A program made the position numbers and the translations under genes. Below are positions 1 to 7,175 of a stretch of 64,000 nt of DNA, piece after piece; the stretch's first letter is position 1, and each line of letters begins with the position of its first letter. This DNA comes from Hymenobacter aquaticus (GTDB lineage Bacteria; Bacteroidota; Bacteroidia; Cytophagales; Hymenobacteraceae), in NCBI RefSeq assembly GCF_004765605.1, contig NZ_SRLC01000001.1, positions 2,666,001-2,730,000 of the forward strand, read 5' to 3'. The notes under the pieces are model-generated. The model saw nothing but the letters and a program-made list of their open reading frames with translations, ran no database searches and was not told the origin of the DNA.

Positions 1-145
1 ATTTAACGTCGCGACCGGCGGCGCGCAGGTAGCGGACGTAAATATCCGCCGGCAAATACACGCCGGCCAGGTGCCCGATGTGCACGGGCCCATTGGCGTA
101 GGGCAGCGCGGCAGTGACGGTATACCGCTGAGGATCAGACTGCAT
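1..145 (-). CDS. metG: Methionine-tRNA ligase, N-terminal fragment (cut by window edge)
   Basis: The first 48 residues of a class I aminoacyl-tRNA synthetase that charges tRNA-Met in the cytoplasm. The protein starts [20 protein letters not shown] and runs straight into the ATP-binding HIGH signature at residues 22-25, in the context [14 protein letters not shown] that is typical of MetG. The start codon is the ATG at 143-145. The remainder, including the KMSKS loop and anticodon-binding domain, lies beyond base 1. It is divergent from the next gene. The assignment rests on the N-terminal signature only, but that signature is very distinctive. Confidence 0.93.
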   Translation of the reverse strand, partial: MQSDPQRYTVTAALPYANGPVHIGHLAGVYLPADIYVRYLRAAGRDVK

Positions 146-288
146 ATGAAGAGAAAAATCAGAAATTCAAGAAAGAAAAAAGCGGTTTTTACACCCGGCT
201 ATTCGCGTAGCCGGGCACAAAGAAACAAGGATTTAAAAGTATTGCCGACCGCCCAAAACCTTAACATAGCCCGACCGGTAAATACGGT

Positions 289-296
289 TACATTTG
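289..296 (+). promoter_or_regulatory. Bacteroidota -7 box candidate (TAnnTTTG)
   Basis: TACATTTG, an exact match to the TAnnTTTG element used by the main Bacteroidota sigma factor, lies 66 bases before the chosen ATG at 363. A clear TTG -33 element at the expected distance was not found, so this is a one-box call. Confidence 0.4.
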
Positions 297-362
297 AGCG
301 CAACGGCACCGTTTTTACCGCGGTTTTCAGGCCGGCTTCTTCCACTTATTTCCTCCGTTCCC

Positions 363-950
363 ATGAAAAATTCTGCTCCGGATCAGCCCGCGAAAAAAGC
401 GAAGAAAGATCCAGCACAAAAGGCTCAGCGTAAAGCCGATAAAGCCGCTACCCGCGCGTCGGCAGCCCTCACCGATAAGCGGGCCGAGAAAAAAGCCAGC
501 CAGAAAAAATCGTTGAAGGCGGCGGCCAAGCAGCTGCAAAAGGAGTTGGATCTGCGGATGAAGGAAGTCGTCGACCGGATCCGCAAAGAAACGAAAGCCA
601 AGCTGAAGGAAGTGGTGAAAGATGCCACCAAGCGTCTGGACGTCGACACGGAGCGCCTGTTTGAGGAAGCCTTGCACACCATCGTGCGCCACTACGACGG
701 CACCCCATCCGAAGCCGCCTCCGACAGCATTGCGACGGTAAGCCCCGCCGCACCAGCCAGCACCAGCAACCGTAGCCGGCCGGCGCAAAGTGCCGCCAGT
801 GTCGCCAGCCCCGCCCGCAAAGCGCGGCCCACCGCCACGGCAAAGCCGGCTCCTGCCCGCCCGGCCAGCGCACCAGCCCGCGTGAGGAAACCCGCGCCGG
901 CCGTGAAGCCAGAGGCCACCGAACCAGCAGCTGGCGAGGCGGGCAGCTAA
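363..950 (+). CDS. Lys/Ala/Pro-rich hypothetical protein with histone H1-like composition
   Basis: A 195-residue protein of unknown function. Residues 1-60 are dominated by Lys and Ala. Residues 60-120 look like an amphipathic helix, possibly coiled coil, with the short pattern KELDLRMKEVVDRIRKETK. The last 75 residues are a low-complexity Ala/Pro/Arg/Lys tail with repeated KPAPA-like pieces, reminiscent of bacterial histone H1-like proteins (HctB, AlgP type). The ATG at 363 is preferred over an upstream in-frame ATG at 294, which would add a non-basic stretch and sits inside the promoter box. A nucleic-acid-binding role is only an inference from composition. A hairpin terminator follows at once. 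Confidence 0.6.
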   Translation: MKNSAPDQPAKKAKKDPAQKAQRKADKAATRASAALTDKRAEKKASQKKSLKAAAKQLQKELDLRMKEVVDRIRKETKAKLKEVVKDATKRLDVDTERLFEEALHTIVRHYDGTPSEAASDSIATVSPAAPASTSNRSRPAQSAASVASPARKARPTATAKPAPARPASAPARVRKPAPAVKPEATEPAAGEAGS

Positions 951-973
951 TCAGCCTCCTACCCTGGCACTAC

Positions 974-1006
974 CCGGCCGGTTTCCCCACGCGGGAAGCC
1001 GGCCGG
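974..1006. terminator. Hairpin terminator between convergent genes
   Basis: A 13-base-pair stem (CCGGCCGGTTTCC with GGAAGCCGGCCGG, one T-G wobble) with a 7-base loop, followed on the plus strand by TTGCGTTT. It lies between two convergent genes and could serve both. Confidence 0.65.
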
Positions 1007-1012
1007 TTGCGT

Positions 1013-1369
1013 TTAGGGCAGCCGATGCGTGGTGTCGAGGGGGGCTCCGTTGAGGCGGCGCAGCCGGGTTTCGGGCGTGGTGTTGTTGGGGTCGTTGGTA
1101 TTCACGTTTTCCACCCGCTTGCGGGAGTTGATGCCGCTGGCCTGCTCGCGCACCGGCACGCGGCCGGGCGTGGCATCGGGCACCGAGCCGCCGTAGCCGG
1201 CATTGCTGTTGTAGGCGGCCTGCCGGTCGGCGTCGGTGCGGATGGTGGCGGGCAGCGGGGCACGGTCGACCTCGGCGGTGCTTTCCTGAGAAGCAGTGCA
1301 GGCGGCCAGCCAACCGGCGCTGAGCAGCAGCGCCATTCGGCCTAAGGAAACTGATGAGAGAGGTGACAT
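1013..1369 (-). CDS. Hypothetical lipoprotein
   Basis: A 118-residue protein with a lipoprotein signal: a short basic N-terminus, a hydrophobic stretch and the lipobox LAAC with the lipidated Cys at residue 24. The mature part is polar, rich in Asn, Thr and Arg, with no recognised domain. The ATG at 1367-1369 is taken as the start; an in-frame GTG two codons upstream is also possible. It is probably anchored in the outer or inner membrane facing the periplasm. Its gene is followed upstream on the same strand by the DUF3050 gene with a hairpin between them, so the two are probably separate transcripts. Confidence 0.65.
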   Translation of the reverse strand: MSPLSSVSLGRMALLLSAGWLAACTASQESTAEVDRAPLPATIRTDADRQAAYNSNAGYGGSVPDATPGRVPVREQASGINSRKRVENVNTNDPNNTTPETRLRRLNGAPLDTTHRLP

Positions 1370-1381
1370 GGCCACATAGTT

Positions 1382-1406
1382 AGGGCCGCCCAGCGTGGGC
1401 GGCCCT
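1382..1406 (-). terminator. Hairpin terminator after the DUF3050 gene
   Basis: A perfect 11-base-pair stem (AGGGCCGCCCA with TGGGCGGCCCT) with a 3-base loop, placed just downstream of the stop codon of the minus-strand DUF3050 gene. No strong T tract follows. Confidence 0.6.
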
Positions 1407-1433
1407 CCTACAACGCGCGGCGGCCGGGAGAAG

Positions 1434-2234
1434 TTAGCTGCCCGCCGAAACGGGCACTGCCGCGGCGCTCATGCTCTGCCGGATTCCGTCCCACAGCGCC
1501 ACCCGGGCCTGCATGCACCGCACCGACACTTCGCGGCACTCCTCCCATTTCTGCTCGGTAGAGCCGCATAGCTCCCGCACCATCTGCTCGGCTAGGGGCG
1601 TGTGCACCTCCTCATCAAGCTGAATGTGGCGGTTCAGGTAGTAAATAAACGTTTCGAGCTGCCCGGGGAAGCGCTGCCCCAGGTCGGCTACCAAGTGGCG
1701 GAACATATCCGGAATAACGTCTTCGCGCCCGAAGGTGAAGGCCGCCGCCACCGCGTGCGACTGGCCGGAGTTGATAACATTGAAGGTGCTGAGCACGAAC
1801 TGCTGCACGGCGTAGGGCACGTTGGCCTTCAGCAGCGCCATTTCGACCGACTCGCCCACCGACAAAGCATCCAGCAGCTTGCGGATGGGCTGGGTGTCGG
1901 CCCCGCACTCGTCCATGGCCCGCAGGTACAGCTCGAAGTGGCTGGCCGGCTGCCCGTGCTGGTCCACGTCGGTTTCCTCTTCCAACACGATTTCGTTGAT
2001 GAGGCGGCGCGTGGCCGGGTTGCCGCGCGGCACCCACGGCACGGTTACGCACGTCAGGTCGCGCTGCAGGCACTTGAGCAGCGACATAAAGTCCCAAACG
2101 GCAAACACGTGGTACTCCATAAACTGGCGCAGGTTTTCCAGGGACTGAATGCCTTGGTACACGCTGTGGGCTACCAGCTGCTCACGGGTCGGGGCCAGCT
2201 GCTGCTGGAGCGTACGGATCGGGTCGGTGGTCAT
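1434..2234 (-). CDS. DUF3050 family protein (heme oxygenase-like fold)
   Basis: A 266-residue soluble protein recognised as DUF3050 from its overall pattern: an N-terminal helix with HSVYQGIQSLENLRQFMEYH, then FAVWDFMSLLKCLQ, an acidic EIVLEEETD segment and late HIQLDEEVH. The conserved His and Glu residues on helices, including EYHVFAVWDF and LDEEVH, resemble the metal-binding helical bundles of the heme-oxygenase-like diiron superfamily, which is an inference about fold. No signal peptide or membrane segment is seen. The substrate and reaction are unknown. Length matches family members of about 255-270 residues. Confidence 0.8.
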   Translation of the reverse strand: MTTDPIRTLQQQLAPTREQLVAHSVYQGIQSLENLRQFMEYHVFAVWDFMSLLKCLQRDLTCVTVPWVPRGNPATRRLINEIVLEEETDVDQHGQPASHFELYLRAMDECGADTQPIRKLLDALSVGESVEMALLKANVPYAVQQFVLSTFNVINSGQSHAVAAAFTFGREDVIPDMFRHLVADLGQRFPGQLETFIYYLNRHIQLDEEVHTPLAEQMVRELCGSTEQKWEECREVSVRCMQARVALWDGIRQSMSAAAVPVSAGS

Positions 2235-2306
2235 AGGCGGAAGGGGTTTAGGAAACGGCAGGAAAGCCCCGCGGGCACTTTGGGGGCGGGCTGGGCCTTC
2301 ACCATA

Positions 2307-2336
2307 GCAGCCCGCCGAAGGAGTTCAGCGGGCTGC
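2307..2336 (-). terminator. Hairpin downstream of msrB
   Basis: An inverted repeat pairing GCAGCCCGC with GCGGGCTGC around a 12-base loop, 25 bases past the msrB stop on the minus strand. There is no T tract, so termination is plausible rather than shown. Confidence 0.45.
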
Positions 2337-2361
2337 CAGGCACAACAAATATCGGGCACTT

Positions 2362-2922
2362 TTACTTGGCTTTCTCAAAAACCATCCCGTCCGAGTCCAT
2401 GCAGTAGCGCAGGCCGGTGGGCTTGGGACCGTCGTCGAAGACGTGGCCCAGGTGGCCGCCGCACTTGGCGCATACCAGCTCGTCGCGGCTCATGCCGTGG
2501 CTGTCGTCGGCGGTTACTTTCAGGCTGCTGTCGGTAGCCGGAGCCCAGAAGCTGGGCCAGCCCGTGCCGCTCTCAAACTTGGTGTCGGAAGTGAAAAGCA
2601 GGTTGTGGTCGGCGGCGCAGTAGTACGAACCTTTTTCGTGGTTATCGAAGTATTTATTATCGAAGGCCCGCTCGGTACCTTGCTGACGCAGAATGAAATA
2701 CTGGGCCGGCGTGAGCTGAGCTTTCCACTGGGCGTCGGTTTTGCGCACCGGAAACTCGTCGGGCCGGTGCGTGACGGGCTTGGCCTTGGGATACTGTTTG
2801 CCCGCCGCCGTGGGCTGGGTAGCGGCCTGGGGCTTCTCCGCGGCCAGGTTCTGGCGTTTTTGGGAGCAGGCCGAGCCCAGGGTTAAAGAAGATAAAAGCA
2901 GAACCAGAAAGGAGGTGCGCAT
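2362..2922 (-). CDS. msrB: Peptide-methionine (R)-S-oxide reductase, exported
   Basis: Reduces the R epimer of methionine sulfoxide in damaged proteins. Its 186 residues start with a hydrophobic export signal ending SAC at about residue 19, which suggests an imperfect lipobox and a periplasmic lipoprotein. The SelR fold follows: [26 protein letters not shown], then RYCMDSD, where the Cys is the catalytic residue. Zinc-type MsrBs carry two CxxC pairs. Here the second is intact (CAKC) but the first reads CAAD, so one zinc ligand is replaced by Asp. It is divergent from typA. Envelope protein repair is the likely role. Confidence 0.93.
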   Translation of the reverse strand: MRTSFLVLLLSSLTLGSACSQKRQNLAAEKPQAATQPTAAGKQYPKAKPVTHRPDEFPVRKTDAQWKAQLTPAQYFILRQQGTERAFDNKYFDNHEKGSYYCAADHNLLFTSDTKFESGTGWPSFWAPATDSSLKVTADDSHGMSRDELVCAKCGGHLGHVFDDGPKPTGLRYCMDSDGMVFEKAK

Positions 2923-3086
2923 AGACGAGACAAGAAGTGAAACGGAACAACAGCAGCGCCCCCAGGGCCGCCGCTTACTGACAAAACATACGCGGCGGAG
3001 CTTCGGTTCGGTTTAGGTAAGGCCGTGCCTTTCAGCCTGAATCCGCTAACATTTTGATAACTCGGGCTTTTGCCAACAGAAATGCG

Positions 3087-3094
3087 TACCTTTG
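3087..3094 (+). promoter_or_regulatory. Bacteroidota -7 box for typA (TACCTTTG)
   Basis: An exact TAnnTTTG match 20 bases before the chosen typA ATG. A TTTG at 3069-3072 could serve as the upstream element, although the 14-base spacing is shorter than usual. Confidence 0.6.
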
Positions 3095-3113
3095 CACCCG
3101 CAAAACCATCTGT

Positions 3114-4922
3114 ATGCAGAACATTCGGAATATCGCAATCATTGCGCACGTTGACCACGGCAAGACTACGCTCGTGGACAAGATTATCCACGCCTCGAAG
3201 CTGTTCGACGAACACCAGCAGTTCGACGACCTGATCCTCGATAACAACGATCTGGAGCGCGAGCGGGGCATCACCATCGTTTCCAAGAACGTATCCGTCC
3301 GCTACAAGGACGTTAAGATCAACATCATCGATACTCCCGGTCACGCCGACTTCGGCGGCGAGGTAGAGCGGGTTCTGAAGATGGCCGACGGCGTGTTGCT
3401 GCTCGTCGATGCCTTCGAAGGCGCCATGCCCCAGACCCGCTTCGTACTGGGCAAAGCCATCGACCTGGGCCTGAAGCCCATCGTGGTAGTAAACAAGGTG
3501 GACAAGGAAAACTGCCGGCCCGACGAGGTGCACGAGCAGGTGTTCGATTTGATGTTCAACCTGGGCGCCAACGAAGACCAGCTGGACTTCGTGACCCTGT
3601 ACGGCTCCTCGAAGCAGGGCTGGATGAGCACCGACTGGAAAGTAAAAACCGACAGCATCATCCCGCTGCTCGACGCCGTGGTGGCTTCCATCCCGCCCGC
3701 TCCGACCCTGGACGGCACGCCCCAGATGCAGGTTACCTCGCTCGACTACTCCTCGTTCGTGGGTCGTATCGCCATCGGCCGCGTGCACCGCGGTACGCTA
3801 CGCGAAGGCGCTAACATGAGCCTGGTGAAGCGCGACGGCACCATCAAGAAAGTAAAGATCAAAGAGCTGCAGGTGTTCGAAGGCCTGGGCAAAAACAAGG
3901 TTTCCGAAGTTAGCTCGGGCGAAATCTGCGCCGTGACCGGCATCGAAGGCTTCGACATTGGCGACACCCTCGCCGACGCCGAAAACCCCGAGGGCCTGGC
4001 CGTTATCAGCATCGACGAGCCGACGATGAACATGCTGTTCACCATCAACAACTCGCCGTTCTTCGGCAAGGAAGGTAAGTTCGTGACCTCGCGTCACCTG
4101 CGTGACCGTCTGTTCAAGGAAACCGAGAAAAACCTGGCCCTGCGCGTGAAGGAAACCGATAAGGAAGACACGTTCCTCGTGTACGGCCGCGGTATTCTGC
4201 ACTTGTCGGTCCTGATCGAAACCATGCGGCGCGAAGGCTTCGAGCTGCAGGTGGGTCAGCCCCAGGTACTGTTCCGCGAGGACGACAACGGCAACCGTCT
4301 GGAGCCCATCGAGCACCTCGTGGTCGACGTACCGGAGGAAACCGCCGGTAAGGTGATTGAGCTGGTGACGATGCGCAAAGGCGAGCTGACCATCATGGAG
4401 CCCAAGGGCGACCTGCAGCACCTGGAGTTCAACATTCCCGCCCGCGGCCTGATCGGCCTGCGTAACAACGTGCTGACCGCCACCGCCGGTGAGGCCATCA
4501 TGAACCACCGCTTCTCGGCCTACGAGCCTTACAAAGGCGTTATTCCCGGTCGTATCTCCGGCTCGCTGATTTCGATGGACACCGGTGCCGGCACCGCCTA
4601 CACCATCGACAAGATGCAGGACCGCGGCGAGTTCTTCGTTGATCCGGGCGAGGAGGTGTACGCTGGCCAGGTTATCGGCGAGCACACCCGCCCCAACGAT
4701 TTGACCATCAACATCCAGAAAGGCAAGAAGCTGACCAACATGCGCGCCTCGGGCTCGGATGAAAACGTGAAGATCGTGCCCAAGCGTCAGTTCTCGCTGG
4801 AAGAAGCCATGGAATACATCCAGAAGGATGAGTACCTGGAAGTAACCCCGAAATCGGTGCGGATGCGTAAGATTCTGCTCGACGAAAACGAGCGTCTGCG
4901 CTCGGCTAAGAAAGTCGACTAG
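3114..4922 (+). CDS. typA: Translational GTPase TypA/BipA
   Basis: A ribosome-associated GTPase of the EF-G family that helps ribosome assembly and stress adaptation. The 602 residues match the family length. The G domain shows G1 AHVDHGKT, G2 RERGITI, G3 DTPGH and G4 NKVD, followed by the EF-Tu-like domain II and the EF-G-like and BipA-specific C-terminal domains (SGSDENVKIVPKRQFSLEEA). The ATG at 3114 starts directly with MQNIRNIAIIAHVDHGKT. A longer reading from 3054 would run through the promoter box and is rejected. It is a single-gene transcript with its own promoter and terminator. Confidence 0.97.
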   Translation: MQNIRNIAIIAHVDHGKTTLVDKIIHASKLFDEHQQFDDLILDNNDLERERGITIVSKNVSVRYKDVKINIIDTPGHADFGGEVERVLKMADGVLLLVDAFEGAMPQTRFVLGKAIDLGLKPIVVVNKVDKENCRPDEVHEQVFDLMFNLGANEDQLDFVTLYGSSKQGWMSTDWKVKTDSIIPLLDAVVASIPPAPTLDGTPQMQVTSLDYSSFVGRIAIGRVHRGTLREGANMSLVKRDGTIKKVKIKELQVFEGLGKNKVSEVSSGEICAVTGIEGFDIGDTLADAENPEGLAVISIDEPTMNMLFTINNSPFFGKEGKFVTSRHLRDRLFKETEKNLALRVKETDKEDTFLVYGRGILHLSVLIETMRREGFELQVGQPQVLFREDDNGNRLEPIEHLVVDVPEETAGKVIELVTMRKGELTIMEPKGDLQHLEFNIPARGLIGLRNNVLTATAGEAIMNHRFSAYEPYKGVIPGRISGSLISMDTGAGTAYTIDKMQDRGEFFVDPGEEVYAGQVIGEHTRPNDLTINIQKGKKLTNMRASGSDENVKIVPKRQFSLEEAMEYIQKDEYLEVTPKSVRMRKILLDENERLRSAKKVD

Positions 4923-4942
4923 TTCTTCTGCTTCGCACAAGC

Positions 4943-4980
4943 AAAAGGGAGGTAGCCACTGGCTGCCTCCCTTTTTATTT
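4943..4980 (+). terminator. Rho-independent terminator of typA
   Basis: A 15-base-pair stem (AAAAGGGAGGTAGCC with GGCTGCCTCCCTTTT, one G-T pair) with a 3-base ACT loop, then TATTT. It starts 20 bases after the typA stop codon. Confidence 0.9.
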
Positions 4981-5045
4981 GCTTTAACCGTACTGAGTAT
5001 CAGACCTTACAGCTACATTCGCTTCTCGACCTTAGCACTACCCAT

Positions 5046-5936
5046 ATGCGCCAATTTCTACCCTTTTGCTGCGCCCTGCTGGGCGCGGGATTCCTGCAAC
5101 CAGCCCGGGCCCAGTCCATCGTGGCGGGCCAGCGCCCGGCCACGGCCACCTACGTTGATCTGCTGCCGGACAAAGTACTGACGGCCCAACGGCCGGGCAC
5201 CAATACCGTGACGGACCTGCTGGACCTGGACGCCGATGGCCGGGCCGATTTGCAGCTAAACGCCTACGTTAGCACGGCTTCGTTTCCCAGTGATGCCGAG
5301 GCCCGCCTGGCACCCCTGCACGATGATATAGCCATTTATTCCAACGAGCAGACGCCTCAGATTGTACGGTTTGCCGCCCAGGATGTCATCCAGCAGAACC
5401 TGCCGCAGCCCAACCCGCTGTTGCCCCAGGTGTGGGTAAGCCGCAGCACGATTTACCCCTACGGCTCATCGTGGCTGACCCGCGTGGGCAACAACCCGGC
5501 CGGCAACCAAAGCTTCGGCGCCTGGATTGATGGGCAGGACGGGTACTTGGGGGTGCGCCTGCGCAGCGGCAACGGGTGGCGCTACGGCTGGGTGCGCTTG
5601 CAGGTAACCACTCAGAATACCAGCGGGGTCATCATCACCGTGAAGGACTATGCTCTATCCAACATCGTAGCCTTACAGGCGGAGCCGGCCGCGCGGCTCC
5701 ACGGCTGGCAGATTTACCCCGTGCCCGCCACCAGCCAGCTGACGGTGCAAGCTCCGGCTGCTACCACGGGCCGCGTGCAGCTTTGCGACGCGCTGGGCCG
5801 CATCCTGCTCACTTCCCCCCTCGCCCCCGGCAGCACCCGGCAACAGCTCGATTTGTCGGGGCTGGCCACCGGGGTGTATGGGTTGCGCATTGAAACGGCA
5901 GCCGGCTTTTTCTTTCAGCGCCTAGTGAAGCAATAG
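5046..5936 (+). CDS. Secreted protein with T9SS type A sorting domain
   Basis: A 296-residue exported protein. Residues 1-22 form a signal peptide ending PARA-Q. The middle (about 30-210) is a beta-rich region of unknown function; it begins with a calcium-loop-like LDADGRADL and includes GNGWRYGWVRLQV. The last 80 residues form the type A C-terminal sorting domain of the type IX secretion system: IYPVPA, then LCDALGRI, then LSGLATGVYGLRI and a basic end. The protein is therefore predicted to cross the outer membrane and be released or anchored on the surface. No enzyme motif was recognised. It stands alone, between the typA terminator and a convergent acylphosphatase gene. Confidence 0.82.
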   Translation: MRQFLPFCCALLGAGFLQPARAQSIVAGQRPATATYVDLLPDKVLTAQRPGTNTVTDLLDLDADGRADLQLNAYVSTASFPSDAEARLAPLHDDIAIYSNEQTPQIVRFAAQDVIQQNLPQPNPLLPQVWVSRSTIYPYGSSWLTRVGNNPAGNQSFGAWIDGQDGYLGVRLRSGNGWRYGWVRLQVTTQNTSGVIITVKDYALSNIVALQAEPAARLHGWQIYPVPATSQLTVQAPAATTGRVQLCDALGRILLTSPLAPGSTRQQLDLSGLATGVYGLRIETAAGFFFQRLVKQ

Positions 5937-5972
5937 CCGGGTTGCCGCGGCCAGCCCCCGGGACCTTGCCGC

Positions 5973-6248
5973 TTAACGCGCAATTCGGAACTCGGTGTAG
6001 CCCTGCACCGGGCCAGCCTGCGCTTCCACCCTATCCACCCGCGCGGCGGGCGGCCCGTGGTGGCACCAGGCCTCCAGGGCATTCAGGGCCGCAGTGGGGC
6101 CTTCGGCTTCGATGGTGACGGTGCCGTCCTCGTTGTTGCGGGCGTAGCCGGTCAGGCCTAGGCGCTGGGCTTCGGCCTTGGTACTCTGGCGGAAAAACAC
6201 GCCCTGCACCCGGCCGTGGACGTGAAACGTGCGGTGTTCGGTAGTCAT
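5973..6248 (-). CDS. acyP: Acylphosphatase
   Basis: Hydrolyses acyl phosphates such as carbamoyl phosphate and 1,3-bisphosphoglycerate in the cytoplasm. The 91-residue length is typical. The family signature GRVQGVFFR places the phosphate-binding Arg at residue 20, and GYARNNEDGTV places the catalytic Asn at 38. The ATG at 6246-6248 (MTTEHR) is preferred over an in-frame TTG two codons earlier. It lies 8 bases from the stop of the upstream methyltransferase gene on the same strand, so the two probably form one transcript. Confidence 0.95.
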   Translation of the reverse strand: MTTEHRTFHVHGRVQGVFFRQSTKAEAQRLGLTGYARNNEDGTVTIEAEGPTAALNALEAWCHHGPPAARVDRVEAQAGPVQGYTEFRIAR

Positions 6249-6256
6249 TGGCAAAC

Positions 6257-7066
6257 CTATTGGCGCTGGCGGACGGCTTCGAAGGTCAGCACGGCGGTGG
6301 CGATGCTCACGTTGAGCGAGTCGATGTAGCCGCGCATGGGAATGATGATGGTGTGGGAGCAGGCCTGGCGCAGCTCGGGCGTGAGGCCGTCGGCTTCGGT
6401 GCCCATCACGAAGGCCGTGGGGCCCCGGAAATCATACGCCGTGTAGGGCTGGGCCTGGGGCGTGAGGGCGGCGGCGTAGGTTTGAATGCCTTTTTCCTGG
6501 CACCAGGCCAGCACTTCCTCGCGGGTGGAGGCCACCGTGGGCACCGTGAAGATGCAGCCGATGCTGGAGCGGATGGCGTTGGGGTTGTAGAGGTCGGTGC
6601 GCGGGTCGCAGATGATGACGGCGTCGACCTGGGCGGCGTCGGCGGTGCGCAGGATGGCCCCGAGGTTGCCGGGCTTTTCTACGGCCTCCAGAATCAGCAG
6701 CAGCGGGTTGGCGGGCAGCTGTAGCGTGGCCAGGCGGCGCTGGGGCGGGCGGGCCAGGGCCAGAATCCCGTCGGAGCCTTCCCGGTAGGCCACCCGCTCG
6801 AATACGGCCTTCGAGACGTCGAACCACTCGACCTGAGGCCCCAGTGTGGCGCGCAGCTCCCGTTGGCGCACCTCGCCGGCCAGTTCGGGGCACACAAACA
6901 GGCTGCGAATCTCGATGCCGGCCTGGTGGGCAATGGTCAGCTCGCGGTGGCCCTCGATGATGGTGAGCTGCTGCTCGCGCCGCTCGGAGGCTTTTTGCTG
7001 GAGGCGGAGCAGGTTTTTGATGCGCGGATTCTGCGGGCTGGTAATCGGGTCGGCGGCGGCGGGCAT
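6257..7066 (-). CDS. TrmH/SpoU family RNA 2'-O-methyltransferase
   Basis: A 269-residue enzyme that probably transfers methyl from S-adenosylmethionine to a ribose 2'-OH of rRNA or tRNA. The N-terminal 100 residues are a substrate-binding domain of L30e type. The C-terminal SPOUT domain shows the three knot motifs: EKPGNLGAILRTADA (motif 1), FVMGTEADGL (motif 2) and IPMRGYIDSLNVSIATAV (motif 3). The exact target base cannot be read from the sequence; RlmB-like is the closest guess. It is the first gene of a two-gene unit with acylphosphatase. A near-consensus -7 box (TACCTTCG on the minus strand) sits around 7092-7100. Confidence 0.92.
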   Translation of the reverse strand: MPAAADPITSPQNPRIKNLLRLQQKASERREQQLTIIEGHRELTIAHQAGIEIRSLFVCPELAGEVRQRELRATLGPQVEWFDVSKAVFERVAYREGSDGILALARPPQRRLATLQLPANPLLLILEAVEKPGNLGAILRTADAAQVDAVIICDPRTDLYNPNAIRSSIGCIFTVPTVASTREEVLAWCQEKGIQTYAAALTPQAQPYTAYDFRGPTAFVMGTEADGLTPELRQACSHTIIIPMRGYIDSLNVSIATAVLTFEAVRQRQ

Positions 7067-7162
7067 AGGCTAAATCAGGCAAAGACAGCCGCGAAGGTAC
7101 GCACCCGGCGGCGGTACGGCGCGCCGCGCCGCCAAACGCTAGGGCATCTGCCCCGAAGCCCG

Positions 7163-7170
7163 TAGGTTTG
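7163..7170 (+). promoter_or_regulatory. -7 box giving a possibly leaderless histidine kinase mRNA
   Basis: TAGGTTTG matches TAnnTTTG exactly and ends only 5 bases before the ATG at 7176. With transcription starting about 5-7 bases past this box, the mRNA would begin at or beside the start codon. Confidence 0.55.
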
Positions 7171-7175
7171 TAGCT

